NCBI GenBank assembly: GCA_033725935.1
Contig: MU867112.1
Span: forward strand, 62,001-126,000
Length of the DNA: 64,000 nucleotides
DNA from: Cladorrhinum sp. PSN259
Taxonomy: Eukaryota; Ascomycota; Sordariomycetes; Sordariales; Podosporaceae
Reading direction: 5' to 3'
A program made the translations under genes and the position numbers. Below the pieces are notes generated by a model that searched no databases, had not been told where the DNA came from, and saw nothing but the letters and a program-made list of their open reading frames with translations. This document shows positions 12,621 to 25,135 of this stretch, one piece after another; the stretch's first letter is position 1, and every line of letters starts with the position of its first letter.

Positions 12621-13275
12621 CAACCATTAAATTGGGTTGCTTCACGTATATATACCTGATAGCTAGGCTTCCCACAGACATGCACAAGCACATATAACCA
12701 CAAACCTGTCATCAAGTGGGTTAACATCAACACACATTACACCCAAAGTTTACGTGACGAGTTAAACAATGAAACAGAGTCATTCATTACCTAAAAAACT
12801 CATAAGACACAGCCAGGATAATAAACGCCTAGGAATTAAGGTCAAGAGAATAAAAACTACTGTCCAACCCATGCGCACACTTATTTGCTTCATCTCCAAC
12901 TGCCCTTGTTCGCCACATTCTTCACATCACACCTCTCAAACGCAACAAAACAATTTGCCCTCACTCATAAGAAAATATTCATGTCTCAGCAGCAGTATCC
13001 TCAATAACGAACAATGAATAAGAGAGAAAAAGTTCACATAAACCCCAAGTGAAACCCCAATCCCATAAAAAAAAAGAACCAAAAGGAAATTGCCAGTCTT
13101 TTACTCCCAGTCCTACCCATTGATGCATGTGATCACCAGATCTCCATGCAGCTATTCCTCTTGCCCAGCCCGTTATTATCTCGTAAAAAGGGAAGTTGTA
13201 CAAATGATTAACCACGTTCTCAAGCAACTAGAGCTGGTAGGTGGTCATCATGAAAGGTTCATAAAGCCCGCAAGC
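12621..13275. other. Intergenic, downstream of the reticulon gene
   Basis: An AT-rich stretch that should include the 3' untranslated region of the minus-strand reticulon gene. No open frame with recognisable content was found. Confidence 0.6.
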
Positions 13276-14651
13276 TTAAGCAGTGATGAGGGGCTCCTCG
13301 TCAAGCTTGACGGGAACGATGGGCTCAGCTCCTTGCTTGAAATCCTCCCTGGGAGCAGCAGGGAAATCAGTCTCCTTGATGGTGGACTTGTGCCCATTGC
13401 CATTGGCGTGGCCATTGCTGTGGCCATTGGCCTTGTGTCCATTCACGGCACCAGTGGCCGCACCAGTGGCCTCCTTGATGAGAGACTGAGCCTTGGCGGT
13501 GTAGTCGCCCAAGTATTCCTTGGTCACCTGGGTGGCCTGCTCGGTGTTCTTGGCGACAAGGGAGCGGATCTGGTGAGTCTGGTCGCCGATGACCTCGCTG
13601 GCATGCTCAAGCTGGCTGTCAATAAGCTCCTTGTTGCTGGCGTAGACGAGAGGAGCAAAGAAGACGACCGAGGTACCGATCAAGGCCAAACCCCAGTAGG
13701 GGACAATCTTGACGAGGTAGTACGAGAAGAAAGCAGCGAGAGCAGCCTAATAGTGGAGTCGTTAGCGGAGAGCTCTGACGCAATAGTTTCCAGGAGCTTG
13801 GGATAAGCAGGAATTTTAGTGGGGACTTACAGCAACTGAAGCCCAGACATTCTCGGCGAACAGGATGCGCTGAGACTCAATCACGAAGAAGTTGATGAAC
13901 TCGGTGATATCTCCCATAAAGGCATCGAGTCTCTCCTTTGGGACGGTATAATACTGGCGGGGGCGGAACTGAGTTGCAAGGCCACTGTTGAGAACAGCCT
14001 TTCCGACAACCTCAGCGGCGATGGTGACACCCAAAGTGATCCATGTGAGCTTCAAGCCGAACCGAAGCACATCGAGGTATCTAACTGCGAAGATGGCCGA
14101 GACGATGGTAGCATAGGCAATTGCGGTAGCGCCTGTAATTCTTATCAGTATTGGCTCTTCTATTTGATTTGGGCTGGTGGCTGGTAAACATACGAGGATT
14201 CTTCCATGACAGGAGCTCAGAGAAGAGCGAGTGGAAGTGCGTCAAAGGCTGGCCGGTGGCTGCCCTGTAGGTGGGAGTTTTGCGGGAGTTGGCGAGGTTG
14301 GAGAATTCGGCCGTGGTCTTTGCGGACTCATCACGGACACTCTGGGCTACTGGGCCTGCGCAAATACCCTTATCAGTATAGTTACTTCCAAAGTCAAGGG
14401 CAGTGAATTATTCGTACCGTTGGCGATGTTGTTGTAAGCAGCAGCAGCATCTGGGAAAGGCATTGTCAGTATAACTTGAAGGGGGGGTTATTCAGATTGA
14501 GATTCGTCGAGCTGTGAAACACTTCAAAGTTGAGTTAGCCGGTTATCGCCCGAGATCAATCCAAGGGAAGCGAAGAATCGGGTGTGTAACGAACCTTACT
14601 GTTCTTCAGAGCGTCCACGGTGGCACCGCCATTGGAAGCGACGTCGGCCAT
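13276..14651 (-). CDS. Reticulon-like ER-shaping protein
   Basis: Five exons on the minus strand: 14651-14600, 14450-14418, 14355-14194, 14132-13831 and 13746-13276, giving 339 aa. The start codon opens MADVASNGG. The reticulon homology domain spans roughly residues 65-240: a conserved segment with PLTHFHSLFSELLSWKNP, then two long hydrophobic hairpins (ATAIAYATIVSAIFAVRYLD into LRFGLKLTWITLGVTIAAEV, and AALAAFFSYYLVKIVPYWG into GTSVVFFAPLVYAS) separated by a hydrophilic loop. Reticulons insert these wedges into the endoplasmic reticulum membrane and bend tubules. The C-terminal tail is hydrophilic, with a Gly/His/Asn-rich low-complexity stretch (NGHSNGHANGNGHK). All intron phases match, and exon 2 is only 33 nt. 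The family assignment is strong. The exact first exons rest on frame and splice consensus. Confidence 0.88.
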
Positions 14652-16784
14652 TTCGACAGCTGTGGTTGTTTGTGTGTGAGTGGTGACGTGGACGTTCAGT
14701 TATTGTCGTGCTTAGGCTGTCGAGAGATAAGGGAGGGGGTGGAAGCTTTCGGAATGGCAGGCAACGATTCTATGGGTTCGACAAAGACGACGCACGTGAG
14801 CGTTCGTAGAAGTGGTGAAATCTGGCGGTTGGAAGTTTGAAAGTGGGAAGATGCTTTTAACAAAGCTAGCACTTGGAGAGGGCTGACAGAAATTGGTGTT
14901 TGTGTTTTTGTTTTCTTTGTGCAGGAAGGAAGAGAGAAATCCCAACACGGGAGGGATTTGAGTTTTGTAAGGTGTGGATGGCAGTGATGTAAGGGAAAGT
15001 GGGCAAGGGCCAAAGTCACCGGGGAAAAGATGACGGGATGGGGCAGGATTTCGAGACAAGCAACACCACCCGACAAGGACCATGGACCGGATGGACACCT
15101 ATCTAAAACCTGCAAAGGCAACCTGGGAACTCCGTCATGGAATTAATGGGAGCAGCTTCCTCCAGCTTCTTTCCATCCATCCATCCCTCCCGCTGCAGTG
15201 TCCCCAAGTGCGTGCTCGCCTGCCGCACTGATACAAAAAGCTTGCCGGGCCCATGTCAACTGCACCCAAACGGCACACACACCCCGCACGCAACACGCAA
15301 TGATCTCATCATGCCACCCACCAACCTATCAAAGAGCTTCTTATTCTTCTAGCTCCGAAACGCCCTCGTGCGTGCCCCTCCTTCAAATCAGTGATGTATG
15401 CATTATCTATGTAGACACACCTAGTTACACTTTACCCTATCTTCACATATACCTTTCTTCCATTCCAATTTTTTTTCCATTTCTCTATTTCTTATCATCA
15501 GTTGTCATTTGAAAAGAAAGAAAAAAAGCAATCTCCTGTGTTAGCGTGCGGGTGTCTTTCTGCAGTCTCGATTCAATGCCGGACGGAGCGTCGTCCTTCT
15601 TCACCCACCCCACTCCCCCTTGTTCGAGACCCATGAAGCTAAAAACGCCGATTGCTTTTTCTTGGCTCTTCTGACACGCAACTGTGGGTTCCAGGTTTGG
15701 TACGATAGGTGGACATGTCATCCATTTGTTTGTTCATGTTCCCTAAAAAACGGTAGCGTCACACTTTCACAAGTCAATTTATTTTTAAACCAAAAATGCA
15801 TGTGATAACGAATTGTGAATTTATTCAATCCCCTTTGCCAAGCCCTTGTGCTATCGTGTCGCAAGCCCCCGTTTTCTTTTCCTCCTTTTTTTATTTTATG
15901 CCGAAAACGCATCACCGTAAAATAACGTGAGAAAGGTCTACACTAGACTAAAAACACCCGAATAAATGGAGCCAGTTACGTATTCTACCCTACCTGGTGG
16001 AAACACAGCCATTCTTCTTCCCCTTCAAGACTGCTGAATGACGTTAGAGAAGCCATCACCGACTCCACTACCAAGAATCATTTTCGTTCACGGTTGTTTC
16101 CGAGTTTACCAAACTGGTCCTGCATGAGGGGACCCATTTGCAAGCTTGCATATGTTTCAAAAATATTGAAAGCGTGTGCCATCTCAACCTCGCGACGTAA
16201 CCATTCAAAACCATCGACGCATGCTGCAAATATTTACCACATTGATACACATTGGATGGTACCAAATCAAATGGAAAAAGTGGTGTTGGTATCAAAAATT
16301 GATTAACTACAATTGCTCCCACTCTTGCTCCCGTCGAAGCACTTTCTAAGAAGCAAAAGCAAGCTTTCCCAATATGTTTGTGTGTCTCTGTGTGTGTGTT
16401 GTTATCTCTGCCTGTTTCCCAGCCAGCCAGTTCCCAGTCCAGTTGAGTCCCATAATATCCCTTTCCTTGCTGTCTGTTTCCCTTTGCGGAATAACACCCC
16501 CTAAAACATAAAAAGACTGTTAAAAAAAAAAGGAGTTTACACATATTGGTATCATATGCTTTCAAAAAACAAGTAGTAGAACGGCCTGGCCGTCTACGAC
16601 CACCTCCGGTCCAACGACAGATAAGCCATATTTCGCCCAAAGTGCCATGGAGCAACTTCCAAAAAAAAAAAAAAAAAAAAAAAAAGGCCGTCTCTTCGTG
16701 AAACGTAAGATAGCCGTGCATTAAAAAGACCAGAAGGCGGCATTACTGGACACAATATGGCCCCACCATAGCATGAGCTCATCA
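14652..16784. other. Intergenic between reticulon start and TBC gene end
   Basis: 2.1 kb holding the reticulon promoter side and the 3' flank of the TBC gene. It includes a poly(A) run of about 25 bases near 16661-16685, which creates a false poly-Phe frame, and a GT run near 16380-16400. No gene was identified. Confidence 0.6.
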
Positions 16785-19700
16785 TCACCTCTTCCAGCCC
16801 CAGAATCCGCCGCCATTAGAGGTATTAGTCGACGCGGCAGGTATAGTCGCCGCCTTTGCAGGAGACTCGGAAACCTGAGCAGGCGACCCAGTAAGCCGCC
16901 CAAACATGCCCATGGCAGCCGAGGCCGCCGTTGCCGGCCCGGATGATGACTTCTCTGTGGTAGTGTTACTACGCTTGAGACCCCCAGAAGCAGAAGGCGT
17001 TTCTCCGGGGGCGAGACCAAACGCTTTGCGTAGCTGCTCGAGCTTCTGTATTGCTTCTTCGGCCTCTTGCCTGGCAACGGCTTCTGCTGTCTTCGCTTGA
17101 GCAAGTTCAAGGAGGAGAGTATCATTCTCGCCGACGGGGGGCTGTGGGCCGGACAACGAAGAACTTGAATCTCGGTTTGGTGACCTCTTTTGCATTGTCA
17201 TCGACGACGCCCGCTTGTTGTAGTTGGGTGGGTGCGACGGTGTTGACCTGCTACGACCGAGCTTAAGTTCACGAAGGCCTCCTCCTCCTCCTCCTCCGGT
17301 GGCGCTCGTCCCAGTACCAGCTGCTGGAAACCACGTACCGCTTTCCCCGCTAGGCGCTGGTGTGTCGGACGCCCTAAGCCGCATACCATGTATCTGTTTC
17401 TCGAGTCGCTGCTTTTCTGTGTGGAGGGTTCGAACATGCGTGTGGCTGTCTCTCAGTTGCTCTTTCATCGAGGACATTTCTTGCTCCAAATCATGTATCT
17501 TGCGGTTGAAGTCGAGAGACTTGGCCATCTCTTGTGACAACTGCTCCTTCGCCCGAGCCAGCTCGTCTCGAAGCTGCAGTTTTGTTTGCGTAATTGATGA
17601 TGTTCGCTTAGACTTGGGCTCGCGGAAGCGCATCTCGACGACTTCGACCAGATCAAGGAGCTGCTGTGGTGTAGGCTCGCTTGCGTCGCCATCGGCGCCC
17701 TCTGATGATGATGCATCCTTGATGGTGTCCTGGCTGTCAACACTGGAAGAGAGTGATGCATCTTGCTTGTCTGCCCTTTTGCGCAACCCCTCCAAGAGCG
17801 TGCACACCGCCTTCCTATCGTCCTCGCGATCTTCCTTCTCTTTCTGTAATTGACTGCTCAATAATGTATGGTTTCGTTGTAGCTCGCTAAGAGCCGTGAG
17901 TAAGTCTTCAATTTGATTGTGGAGTTGTTTGTTGTCGTCCTTGGTCGCATTCGAGCCGCCCGAGAAGATGCTGGGGGCTGCCGACTTGAGATGCACGGCC
18001 GCCGGGGTTGAGTCGTCGGTCGAGCTGTCGCGCGAAATGGACGTCGCTTCGGTGGATACGGAGCTGAGAACGCTAGCTGCAGATGAGGTCGTGGTCGAGA
18101 CAATCTCCATCGAGTTGAGGGTCGATGTCAGACTCTGCTTCGACGTGCTGCGACGAAGCATGCTCAATGGGCGCGACACAGCGCCGAGACTCAATCCAGA
18201 TCCGGGGTTGAGTGTGTTGCCGCTGTTTGAGGACGTCGACGATCCCGAAGCTGCTGCCGCAAACGTGGCAAATCGCGGTGTTGAAGAGGAAGCCCAGAGG
18301 CGACCCAGAAAGCGGGAGGCAGCGGTAGTCACATCCGACGCCTGCTGTTGGGCGGCGGCATCAGGGCCACGGCTATTGGCTCCCGGACTAAGATTAGCCT
18401 CTCTATACCCCTGCTCCAATGCTGCCAGACGCGCCTTCGTTACCACGTCTGATAGAGCGACAAAGTCTTGGACGAATTCGTCGGCGTTGTAGTTGTAACA
18501 GTCCCACAATCCCCGAGATAGCAAAAGCTGCATTACATCTTCCAGCTCGGTGCACGCTAGGATGCGGGCCTCATTCTTTCGCATAAGCGACAGCGCGACT
18601 CGCATAATGGTCTCCGACGCCCCCTCGGCAAAGATCACATCGTAGATGCGAAACAGCATGGGTAGGGGGCACGTTACTGCGAAGAAAGAGAGGAACCACT
18701 GTGAAACGTAGGCTGGCTCAACCTGTAAATCGTCCAAATGGTCCGACAAAGTGGCCAAATGCTGTCGCAGCAATTCTCGAAATTGATAGATGCGGACGTG
18801 CAGCCCTGCCAAATCGGGAACGAAACAGTGGCGCAGATCGTAATTTTCCATGAGTCTGGTTGCGCGCGTTAGTCAAGAGATGGTTCAGACGGGCCCGATT
18901 GGGTTCCGTTTTCTTACCTCACCAGGACACAGAAAGCCTGTTTGTCTCTCATGTGCATCAATAACGGACCAACCAGGAACGCCAGTCCTTGGCAGTATCC
19001 GATTTTAGTGTCGTAAAGGCTGAAGCATTTCAGCACCCTGCCGAGCATTCTCTGCCCATCGCCTTCCGGGTCCCTAAACATTTCTACTCCAGGAAAGCTT
19101 CGCCCGAGATCCTTGCTGATGACGCCCTCATAAGGACTGGATTCGCCGGATAATCTCTCATACACCTCCTCCAAAGCACTGTCTCGAGCGCCAGCCATGC
19201 TCTGCCACACCACACCCCGCAGAGGTGGTGGGACACCCTTTCTGAGCTTGTTGGAAAGCAGCGTCGGCAGGCGGGCCGCTGTTTGCTGGGGGTCCTTGAC
19301 CAAGGCCAAGTAGAACTCGAGCTCCGTCATGGGCGTCGGTGGAAGAGTCGAATACCGGAGCGCCGAAGGCGTAGGCCCGCTGACCATCTTCTTTAGCTGC
19401 GCCATCGATGGCGGCCTGGGGCGGCTCTCGCGGGTCAATTGCCTCTCGATGACCTTGACTTTGATGCTTTTTGGGTTCGTGGCAATCTTGTTGTTTTCCT
19501 GCTCCAACCTGGCTAGGAGTGAAGCTGTGGTCTGTAACACAAATAATGCCGTCAGCTCTTGCACAAAAATCGGGAAGGACGAGGTGTGAAGCACGAGCAC
19601 GGGGTACAACACCGGAATGTTGCTCTGTGGCGGCTCATTGTTGCACCTACAGTTTGTGCATTCTTGCTTTTTGACTCAAAATCCTCCTTTTCCTGCAACT

Positions 19701-20142
19701 TCTCCCAGTCAACAGCCTCTGATCCCGAACTCGACCTAGAGTCGTCGTGTCCGTCCGAACTATTTCTATCTGCCGCCGCGCTGAGCTCCTCCTTCAAATT
19801 TCCAGCCTTTCCCGAACGGGTCCGTGGTTCGAACACTTCAGAGTCGCTATCATCGTCGTCCTCTTCTGCTGTGTCTGCCATTGTTCTACTCGGGCTACTG
19901 ACGGTGATGTTGTATCGAGAAGGGAGCATATGCGGAGGCAAGGCCGTGTTCACGGTGAGAGACGGCGGCGGCTCGGAGAGGCGGACCGTTACAAGAGAAT
20001 CGTGGTCTCTGGGGACTGTTGTGTCTGGCATCTCACTTGCTATTGGCAGCGAATTGGTCCGCCCGGGACCTTCATCGCTGGACGGGGTCAGCGGCGGTGA
20101 TGTCTGCAGCAGTTTGCCTTTTTCTCTGCGGTCAGGCTCCAT
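16785..20142 (-). CDS. TBC-domain Rab GTPase-activating protein, Gyp5-like
   Basis: Three exons on the minus strand: 20142-19651, 19531-18918 and 18855-16785, giving about 1058 aa. The TBC domain starts near residue 260 (LSNKLRKGVPPPLRGVVWQS). It has both catalytic fingers of active RabGAPs: IxxDxxR as ISKDLGR (Arg near 308) and YxQ as GYCQG (Gln near 345). Family continuity across the second intron is convincing, FCVLVR joined to LMENYDLRHCF. Beyond the domain lie Ser-rich stretches, coiled-coil segments near residues 680-730 and 790-860, and a C-terminus ending GFWGWKR. This architecture fits Gyp5/Gyl1-type GAPs that accelerate GTP hydrolysis on exocytic Rabs at sites of polarised growth. 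The acidic, Ser-rich N-terminus has no upstream ATG in frame beyond 20142. The frame stays open further upstream, so a 5' exon is possible and the start is the weak point. Confidence 0.85.
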
Positions 20143-22802
20143 TCCGAAGCCCGGACCGTCGTGGTCTTGCAAGTTGTACGGGTTAGTCCTTTTGTGTAAG
20201 TGAAAGTGTCGGCAAGAGTTCCAAAACACTGGATGGGAATATTTGGCGATTTAGCCCAAAATTGAGTCGTCAATGCCTTGCTGTCTCGAAGCGACGCTGC
20301 TCGGCTTCGCAGCCCAAAAATCCGTGGTGGGAAATTGCTGAGTTTCCTCGGGCCCTGTCAGTCCGACGTGAATGCTTTTTTTTTTTTTTAGTTCCCATCA
20401 ACCTTTTGGGAGAAGCTCCCCGTTCCCTAAGAGCGAACAGCGCTGACTTTCTAAATAGAAAGAAGCAGGGATGGGGGTCGCTCAGAGGGAAAGTGACAAC
20501 CGCCGGTCGAGATCGTCAAGCTCGAATTGGTCGGGCTTCTTGGCACGCGACTTCTGGGGCTGCTGTTCTATCGCAAGTATTGTTTCATCTAGGGGCTGTC
20601 GATACTGAAACAGTACGATCACTGGTAAGTGGCCCGTCTCCACGCCCACAAGTGACAACACAAATTGTCAGCGGGCAAATCAGAAATTCAAGAGAATTCA
20701 ACGATTTGGCGGTGGGAGTTTACCAAGGGTTTTGCAGATTGAGGAGAGAGGAGAACGACACGATCGGGGAATTAGCGAAAAAGGACCCTCGACAGGAACC
20801 CCCTTGCAAACTTCTTGCAAGTTGACAGCACATCCAATCAACCCAATCCAATCATTCGAGACGTTTGTCAGTTAGTGCCATTTCCTGTGCCCTTTTTGCC
20901 CCCTCTCGAATCGTCTTGTCTTTTTTGGATGATGGACTGTCCAATGCGTCCATCTCATTTGTCCTGCACCTTCCCTCCCGCTCATGCAGCAGGCATGCAG
21001 GAGGCGCCTGCAGTAGAGCGGGCTTCGGAACCCCCAATTTGCTTTCACAATAACTTGACCGCTTGAACATTTCATCTGATACCTCATATGCACACCGGTG
21101 ATAAGAAAAAAAAAGAACAAAAATGGTGCGATTCAAAGTCAAAACTCCCCATTCTTCATCTGCGTAGCACCAACCAACCCCTTTGCTGCTGCACCAAGAG
21201 ACCTTTCGCTGTTCCTGTCGCCTCCCCCTTCCTTGGCTCAAAAGTCTTGTCTTGGCTTCCGGGGGTTTATTGGATGTTCGTTATGCAGCCGAAAACCCCA
21301 ACCCAATTGAACCCCTCGTTCCCTCCCCTCGGGGCCGCAACCACAACGACGGACCGTCGATCAGGGACAAGCAAAAGGCGAATCAACCATGGTCGCTTTC
21401 TTTCCCCGCAATCAAATTGTATGTATGTACTTGTGATATGTAACTCTCGGCCGAGTTGTCAGCAGGGCCTCTTGTTTCTGGTCTGCGGAGATGATGAAGC
21501 TGGTCTCCGGGATTATATACGAACAACCTCTTCTCCAACCGGTGATCACGTACGCCGCACAGCTTATTACATGTGCCATTCATTTTGAGTCAAATTGGGG
21601 GGGAAAAGAATGAGAGACCAGTCAAAACATTTCTTCTTGTCCCTCATCAACGCAAGTTCACAGTGTAAAAGCAGCACATGAACCGCATCATACATACATA
21701 CACACAGTACAGTCCCGTCCCCACCCAGATCTTTGTTTTATTTCATGTATCACCATCAACCCTCACAAAAAACCATATCAACAAAAGTTCCAAAACTTAT
21801 ATATTATTATTTGTTCGTACACCGCTATGCCCTTGGCAGGGCTCGTCGGTCCCTCTACTGCTATTTACACAAGGAAAAAACTTATATATTACCTAACTCA
21901 GCAAAACGTCGAGTTGAAGATACGGTATATAGACCCCACCATTTTCTCGCAAAACACACACACACACAGTATATAAAATATATACAGTATCATATATATA
22001 ATCCATCCTTGATCCAAGAAAAGCCACATCCAAAGAAATAAAAGAGAAAAACTTACTCAGTAAAACTTCTAAAGTATAAATAATAAGCTTCATAATAACC
22101 ATTACCACCAACCAGCCAGCCAGTCCCTCAAAAATATGGAACTTCAACATAAGCAAGTTTAAATTTTTTAGTCTACGCCATTGTTTCCAAACCAACTTGA
22201 AGCATTCATTTTTTTATTAAAAAAAAAAAAAAAAAAATAACCAATCTCGACGATTCAATTTTCCAAAAAAAAATCCCTTTTTACCTTTTTAGCTATGCCT
22301 ACCTAATGTTATCAACTTGACGCCCTCCCGCCTGATAGATACGCAAAACCACCGACGATACGCAAAACAAAATGATGAATCATGAACAATAAAACACATA
22401 CAGAGACACACACCCACAAGAACACACAGAAGGAACCCCGCCTCGACCATCGCAGAACCTTTTCAAAACAAAAACCCCAAGGACAAAAAAAAAACGCCAC
22501 GAAGCAAAACGAATAAAAAAGAATCTCACCAGATTATATATGCTCAAAAAGGTAAAGTAAACCCCCTCCCCCCAAAATTGTCTTTTTCTAATACACAAGA
22601 TCAACCTGAATAGAAAACCGCTTGACACGACAACAACCAAGATCATCTCCAGTTTAAAATGGGTTTAAAAATCAACTAGATAACGCAGAATCCCGACCCA
22701 AAACACAACGACAACACCCCGCCAGCCAGCCAGGCCCACCCGGCTAGATAAAGCAAATCGTACACCCTCACAGAAAAATCTCATTTAGCACAAGAAACTT
22801 CA
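20143..22802. other. Intergenic, TBC gene 5' side to SSXT-like gene 3' side
   Basis: 2.7 kb without a recognisable gene. It contains poly(T) near 20380-20391, a poly(A) run near 22221-22237, CA repeats near 21956-21966, and a CTAACCCGTACAACTTGCAAG stretch near 20160-20190 (minus strand) that looks like an intron 3' end and may mark a 5' untranslated intron of the TBC gene. The right half is AT-rich and probably includes the 3' untranslated region of the next gene. Confidence 0.5.
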
Positions 22803-24976
22803 TCATGACCCCACAATCTGTCCCTGCATCTGCCCAGGCTGCGGTCCGGCGTGGAACATGGGCGGCGGTGGAGCTACAGAAACAGCTACATTCGGAGCAG
22901 GACTATTAGCCATTTGTGGCGTCCTCAGCCCCATCGAACCCGGACCGCCAGGTCCAGGAGCAGGGCTGGAATGGTTCGACCCAAAGCCAACCGGTACCCC
23001 CGGATTACCCCCGCCAGCAACAGCATTATGCATCTGAGCTTGCTGGTTCTGTATTTGTTGGGCATGGGCTTGCGCCTGAGCTTGCGCCTGCAATTGAGCC
23101 TGCATCTGGGCCTGGTTCTGATACTGCCCATTTGGCATGTTACCAGCAACACCAGGCCCAGACCCAGCGGGAGGAGGCACTTTAAACCCTCCAGCGGTGA
23201 CCGGCGGGCCTTGTTGAGATTTCCTCATTGCAGCAATACCAGCAGCACCAGCTTCATTCATCCCAGCAGCAGTCAGCATCTGGAGTTTCCTATAAAGTTC
23301 TTTCAGCAACTGATCCCTTTCGGCTCTCTCCCCCATCGGATCCGTGGGCCGTCCCATCACATCCCCGCCAGGAGAAAGAGGAGGTACCCGCATCTTCAAG
23401 TTTTGATTTAGTGGCGGGGCAGTCATGATTATCTGCGGGACCGGGTTATTCGCTCCCTGCGCCGAGTTCCTCTGAGGCGAAGCCAACCAACTGAGGTACT
23501 GAAGGTTTGTTTGTAATCTCTTCATGCAGCTAAATATTCACTGTTTTAGTGGCTTTGCGCCTTGTGGGTAATGCCATGAAGCAAAACTTACTGGTTGTAA
23601 TCTTCTTTTGCTATCCTTTCTTCCTCTGCGTAATCCACATCCTCCGCTTTTATGCCCATGGATTCAGCAGAAGCTTGTTCCCTCTTTAGTTCGGTTCGGC
23701 TGTTCACCAGCTGCACTGACTCGTAGAGAAGCTCGGCATTAATGTCCAGAAGGATTTGAAACTTTTCCTTTTCCCGTGCTTCGGTTCCAGGACTTTGAGG
23801 TGTTGACATGCGCGAGGAATTCCCGTTCACCTGTGGTCCCTGCCCGGTACCGGGGAAGGTGGGTGTCTGAGGCGTCCTAGCCGAGTTTGGCTGCTGCTGC
23901 AGTTGCTGTGGTGGTTGCGGTTGTTGAAACTGTGGCTGAGGTTGCTGCTGCTGTTTTTGCTGCTGCTGTTGTTGATGCTGTAATTGCGGCGTTTGCTGCT
24001 GTTGCTGCTGTGGTTGTTGTTGTTGTTGGGCTTGTTGTTGGGCTTGTTGTTGGGCTTGCTGCTGAAGCTGGTGCTGCTGCTGCTGCAACTGGTGTAAATG
24101 AAGTTGTTGCTGTTGTTGAATCTGCTGTTGATGATATTGTTGTTGCTGCTGTTGTTGATGCTGTTGTATTTGTTGCTGTTGCTGCTGTGATTGCTGTTGT
24201 GGGAGGCTTGTTGCTGTTTGACTTTGGGACGGACCTTGAGTCTGTTGAGGGAATGACGATTGCTGCTGCTGAGGGACCCCATTGTTTGATCTCACTTGCA
24301 CAGGTGGATTATAGAGACGAGGTTGTGTTGCGGAAGACATGGAGGCAGGGTTTGGCTGGCCTGGATGCATACGCTGCATCATGGACTGCTGCTGCTGGGC
24401 CGCGCCAGCGTTCATCTGGAACTGACCTTGACCCTGACCCATGGGCCCAGACATCATAAAGTTGCCTGGGAGCTGTGGTTGTGGCGCTGAAGTAGAAGGT
24501 ATACCCGAACCGTAGGGTGAGCCGGTGAATGGAACCTGGTATGCCACTGTCGGGTTACTGGCGTCAGTCTCCATGGTGACATGAGGAGTGAACTGCAAAC
24601 TGGCAATGGCAGCGGCAGTGGAAGTGGTGGCAGGAGTAGTAAAGGATGATGAATAACGCTGCGGCAGCTGCCGAGCCGTCACCCCTGAGGCGTAGGCCCC
24701 TGCTAGGTGTGACAAGGAAAGAGAAGCTGGCAGAGTGGTGGAAGGAAAGTTTGCCAGAGTGACAGCGGGTGACTGAACGTCATACGAAGAGGCATAAAAG
24801 GGGGGCTTACTCTGACCATTGGCACCCGCCATGTGCGGCATGGCGGCATTCTGCATCATTCCTGCAGGACCAGCACCACCTCCCATCATGGCCGGGTTAC
24901 TGTGGCCGCCAGGATAAGGTCCGGCTTGGCCCGCCATGGGAAACTGACCCGGCTGCTGCTGTTGTTGTTGTTGTTG

Positions 24977-25007
<31 letters not shown>

Positions 25008-25135
25008 TGTGGGTTAAACATCATTTGCTGTTGTTGCTGTGGCTGGTTCGTCTGAGCAAGAGCACCCTGGGGTGGGGCACCGTTGAAGGCCGGACCGCCA
25101 GCGGCATTTGGATAGCCATAGGGAGCCGAGTACAT
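22803..25135 (-). CDS. Glutamine-rich protein with SS18/SSXT-like domain
   Basis: Two exons on the minus strand, 25135-23592 and 23529-22803, giving about 756 aa. The first ATG in frame gives MYSAPYGYPNAAGG. Long Gln tracts occur near the N-terminus (24955-25013) and through residues about 280-420. A non-repetitive core lies near residues 454-540. It has FQILLDINAELLYESVQLVNS, then an acidic linker, then MKRLQTNLQYLSWLAS. This matches the spacing of the SSXT (SS18) N-terminal homology domain, with a leading 'LLxxNxxLL' helix and a closing 'LxxNLxYLxxxA' helix. SS18 is a subunit of animal BAF chromatin remodellers, and yeast Snf11 has been compared with it, so a SWI/SNF subunit or coactivator role is an inference. 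The tail is Pro/Gly/Gln-rich, with PPL-type and QAQAQA stretches. The intron falls inside the putative domain and the join is in phase. Confidence 0.7.
24955..25013 (-). repeat. CAG/CAA repeat encoding polyglutamine
   Basis: About twenty consecutive Gln codons mixing CAA and CAG inside the SSXT-like gene. Alternating synonymous codons suggest selection for the Gln tract at protein level, or reduced slippage. Length is probably variable between strains. Confidence 0.9.

Noticed and set aside
16068..16721. A 217-codon minus-strand frame with poly-Phe
   Set aside because: Poly-Phe reflects a poly(A) run; the frame lies in the 3' flank of the TBC gene.
20143..20273. Upstream extension of the TBC protein
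   Set aside because: The frame is open but begins at GTG/TTG codons and has no ATG, so I placed the start at 20142 and flagged the uncertainty.
23887..24459. Ala/Val-rich plus-strand frame opposite the Gln-rich gene
   Set aside because: It is the antisense reading of CAG/CAA repeats.
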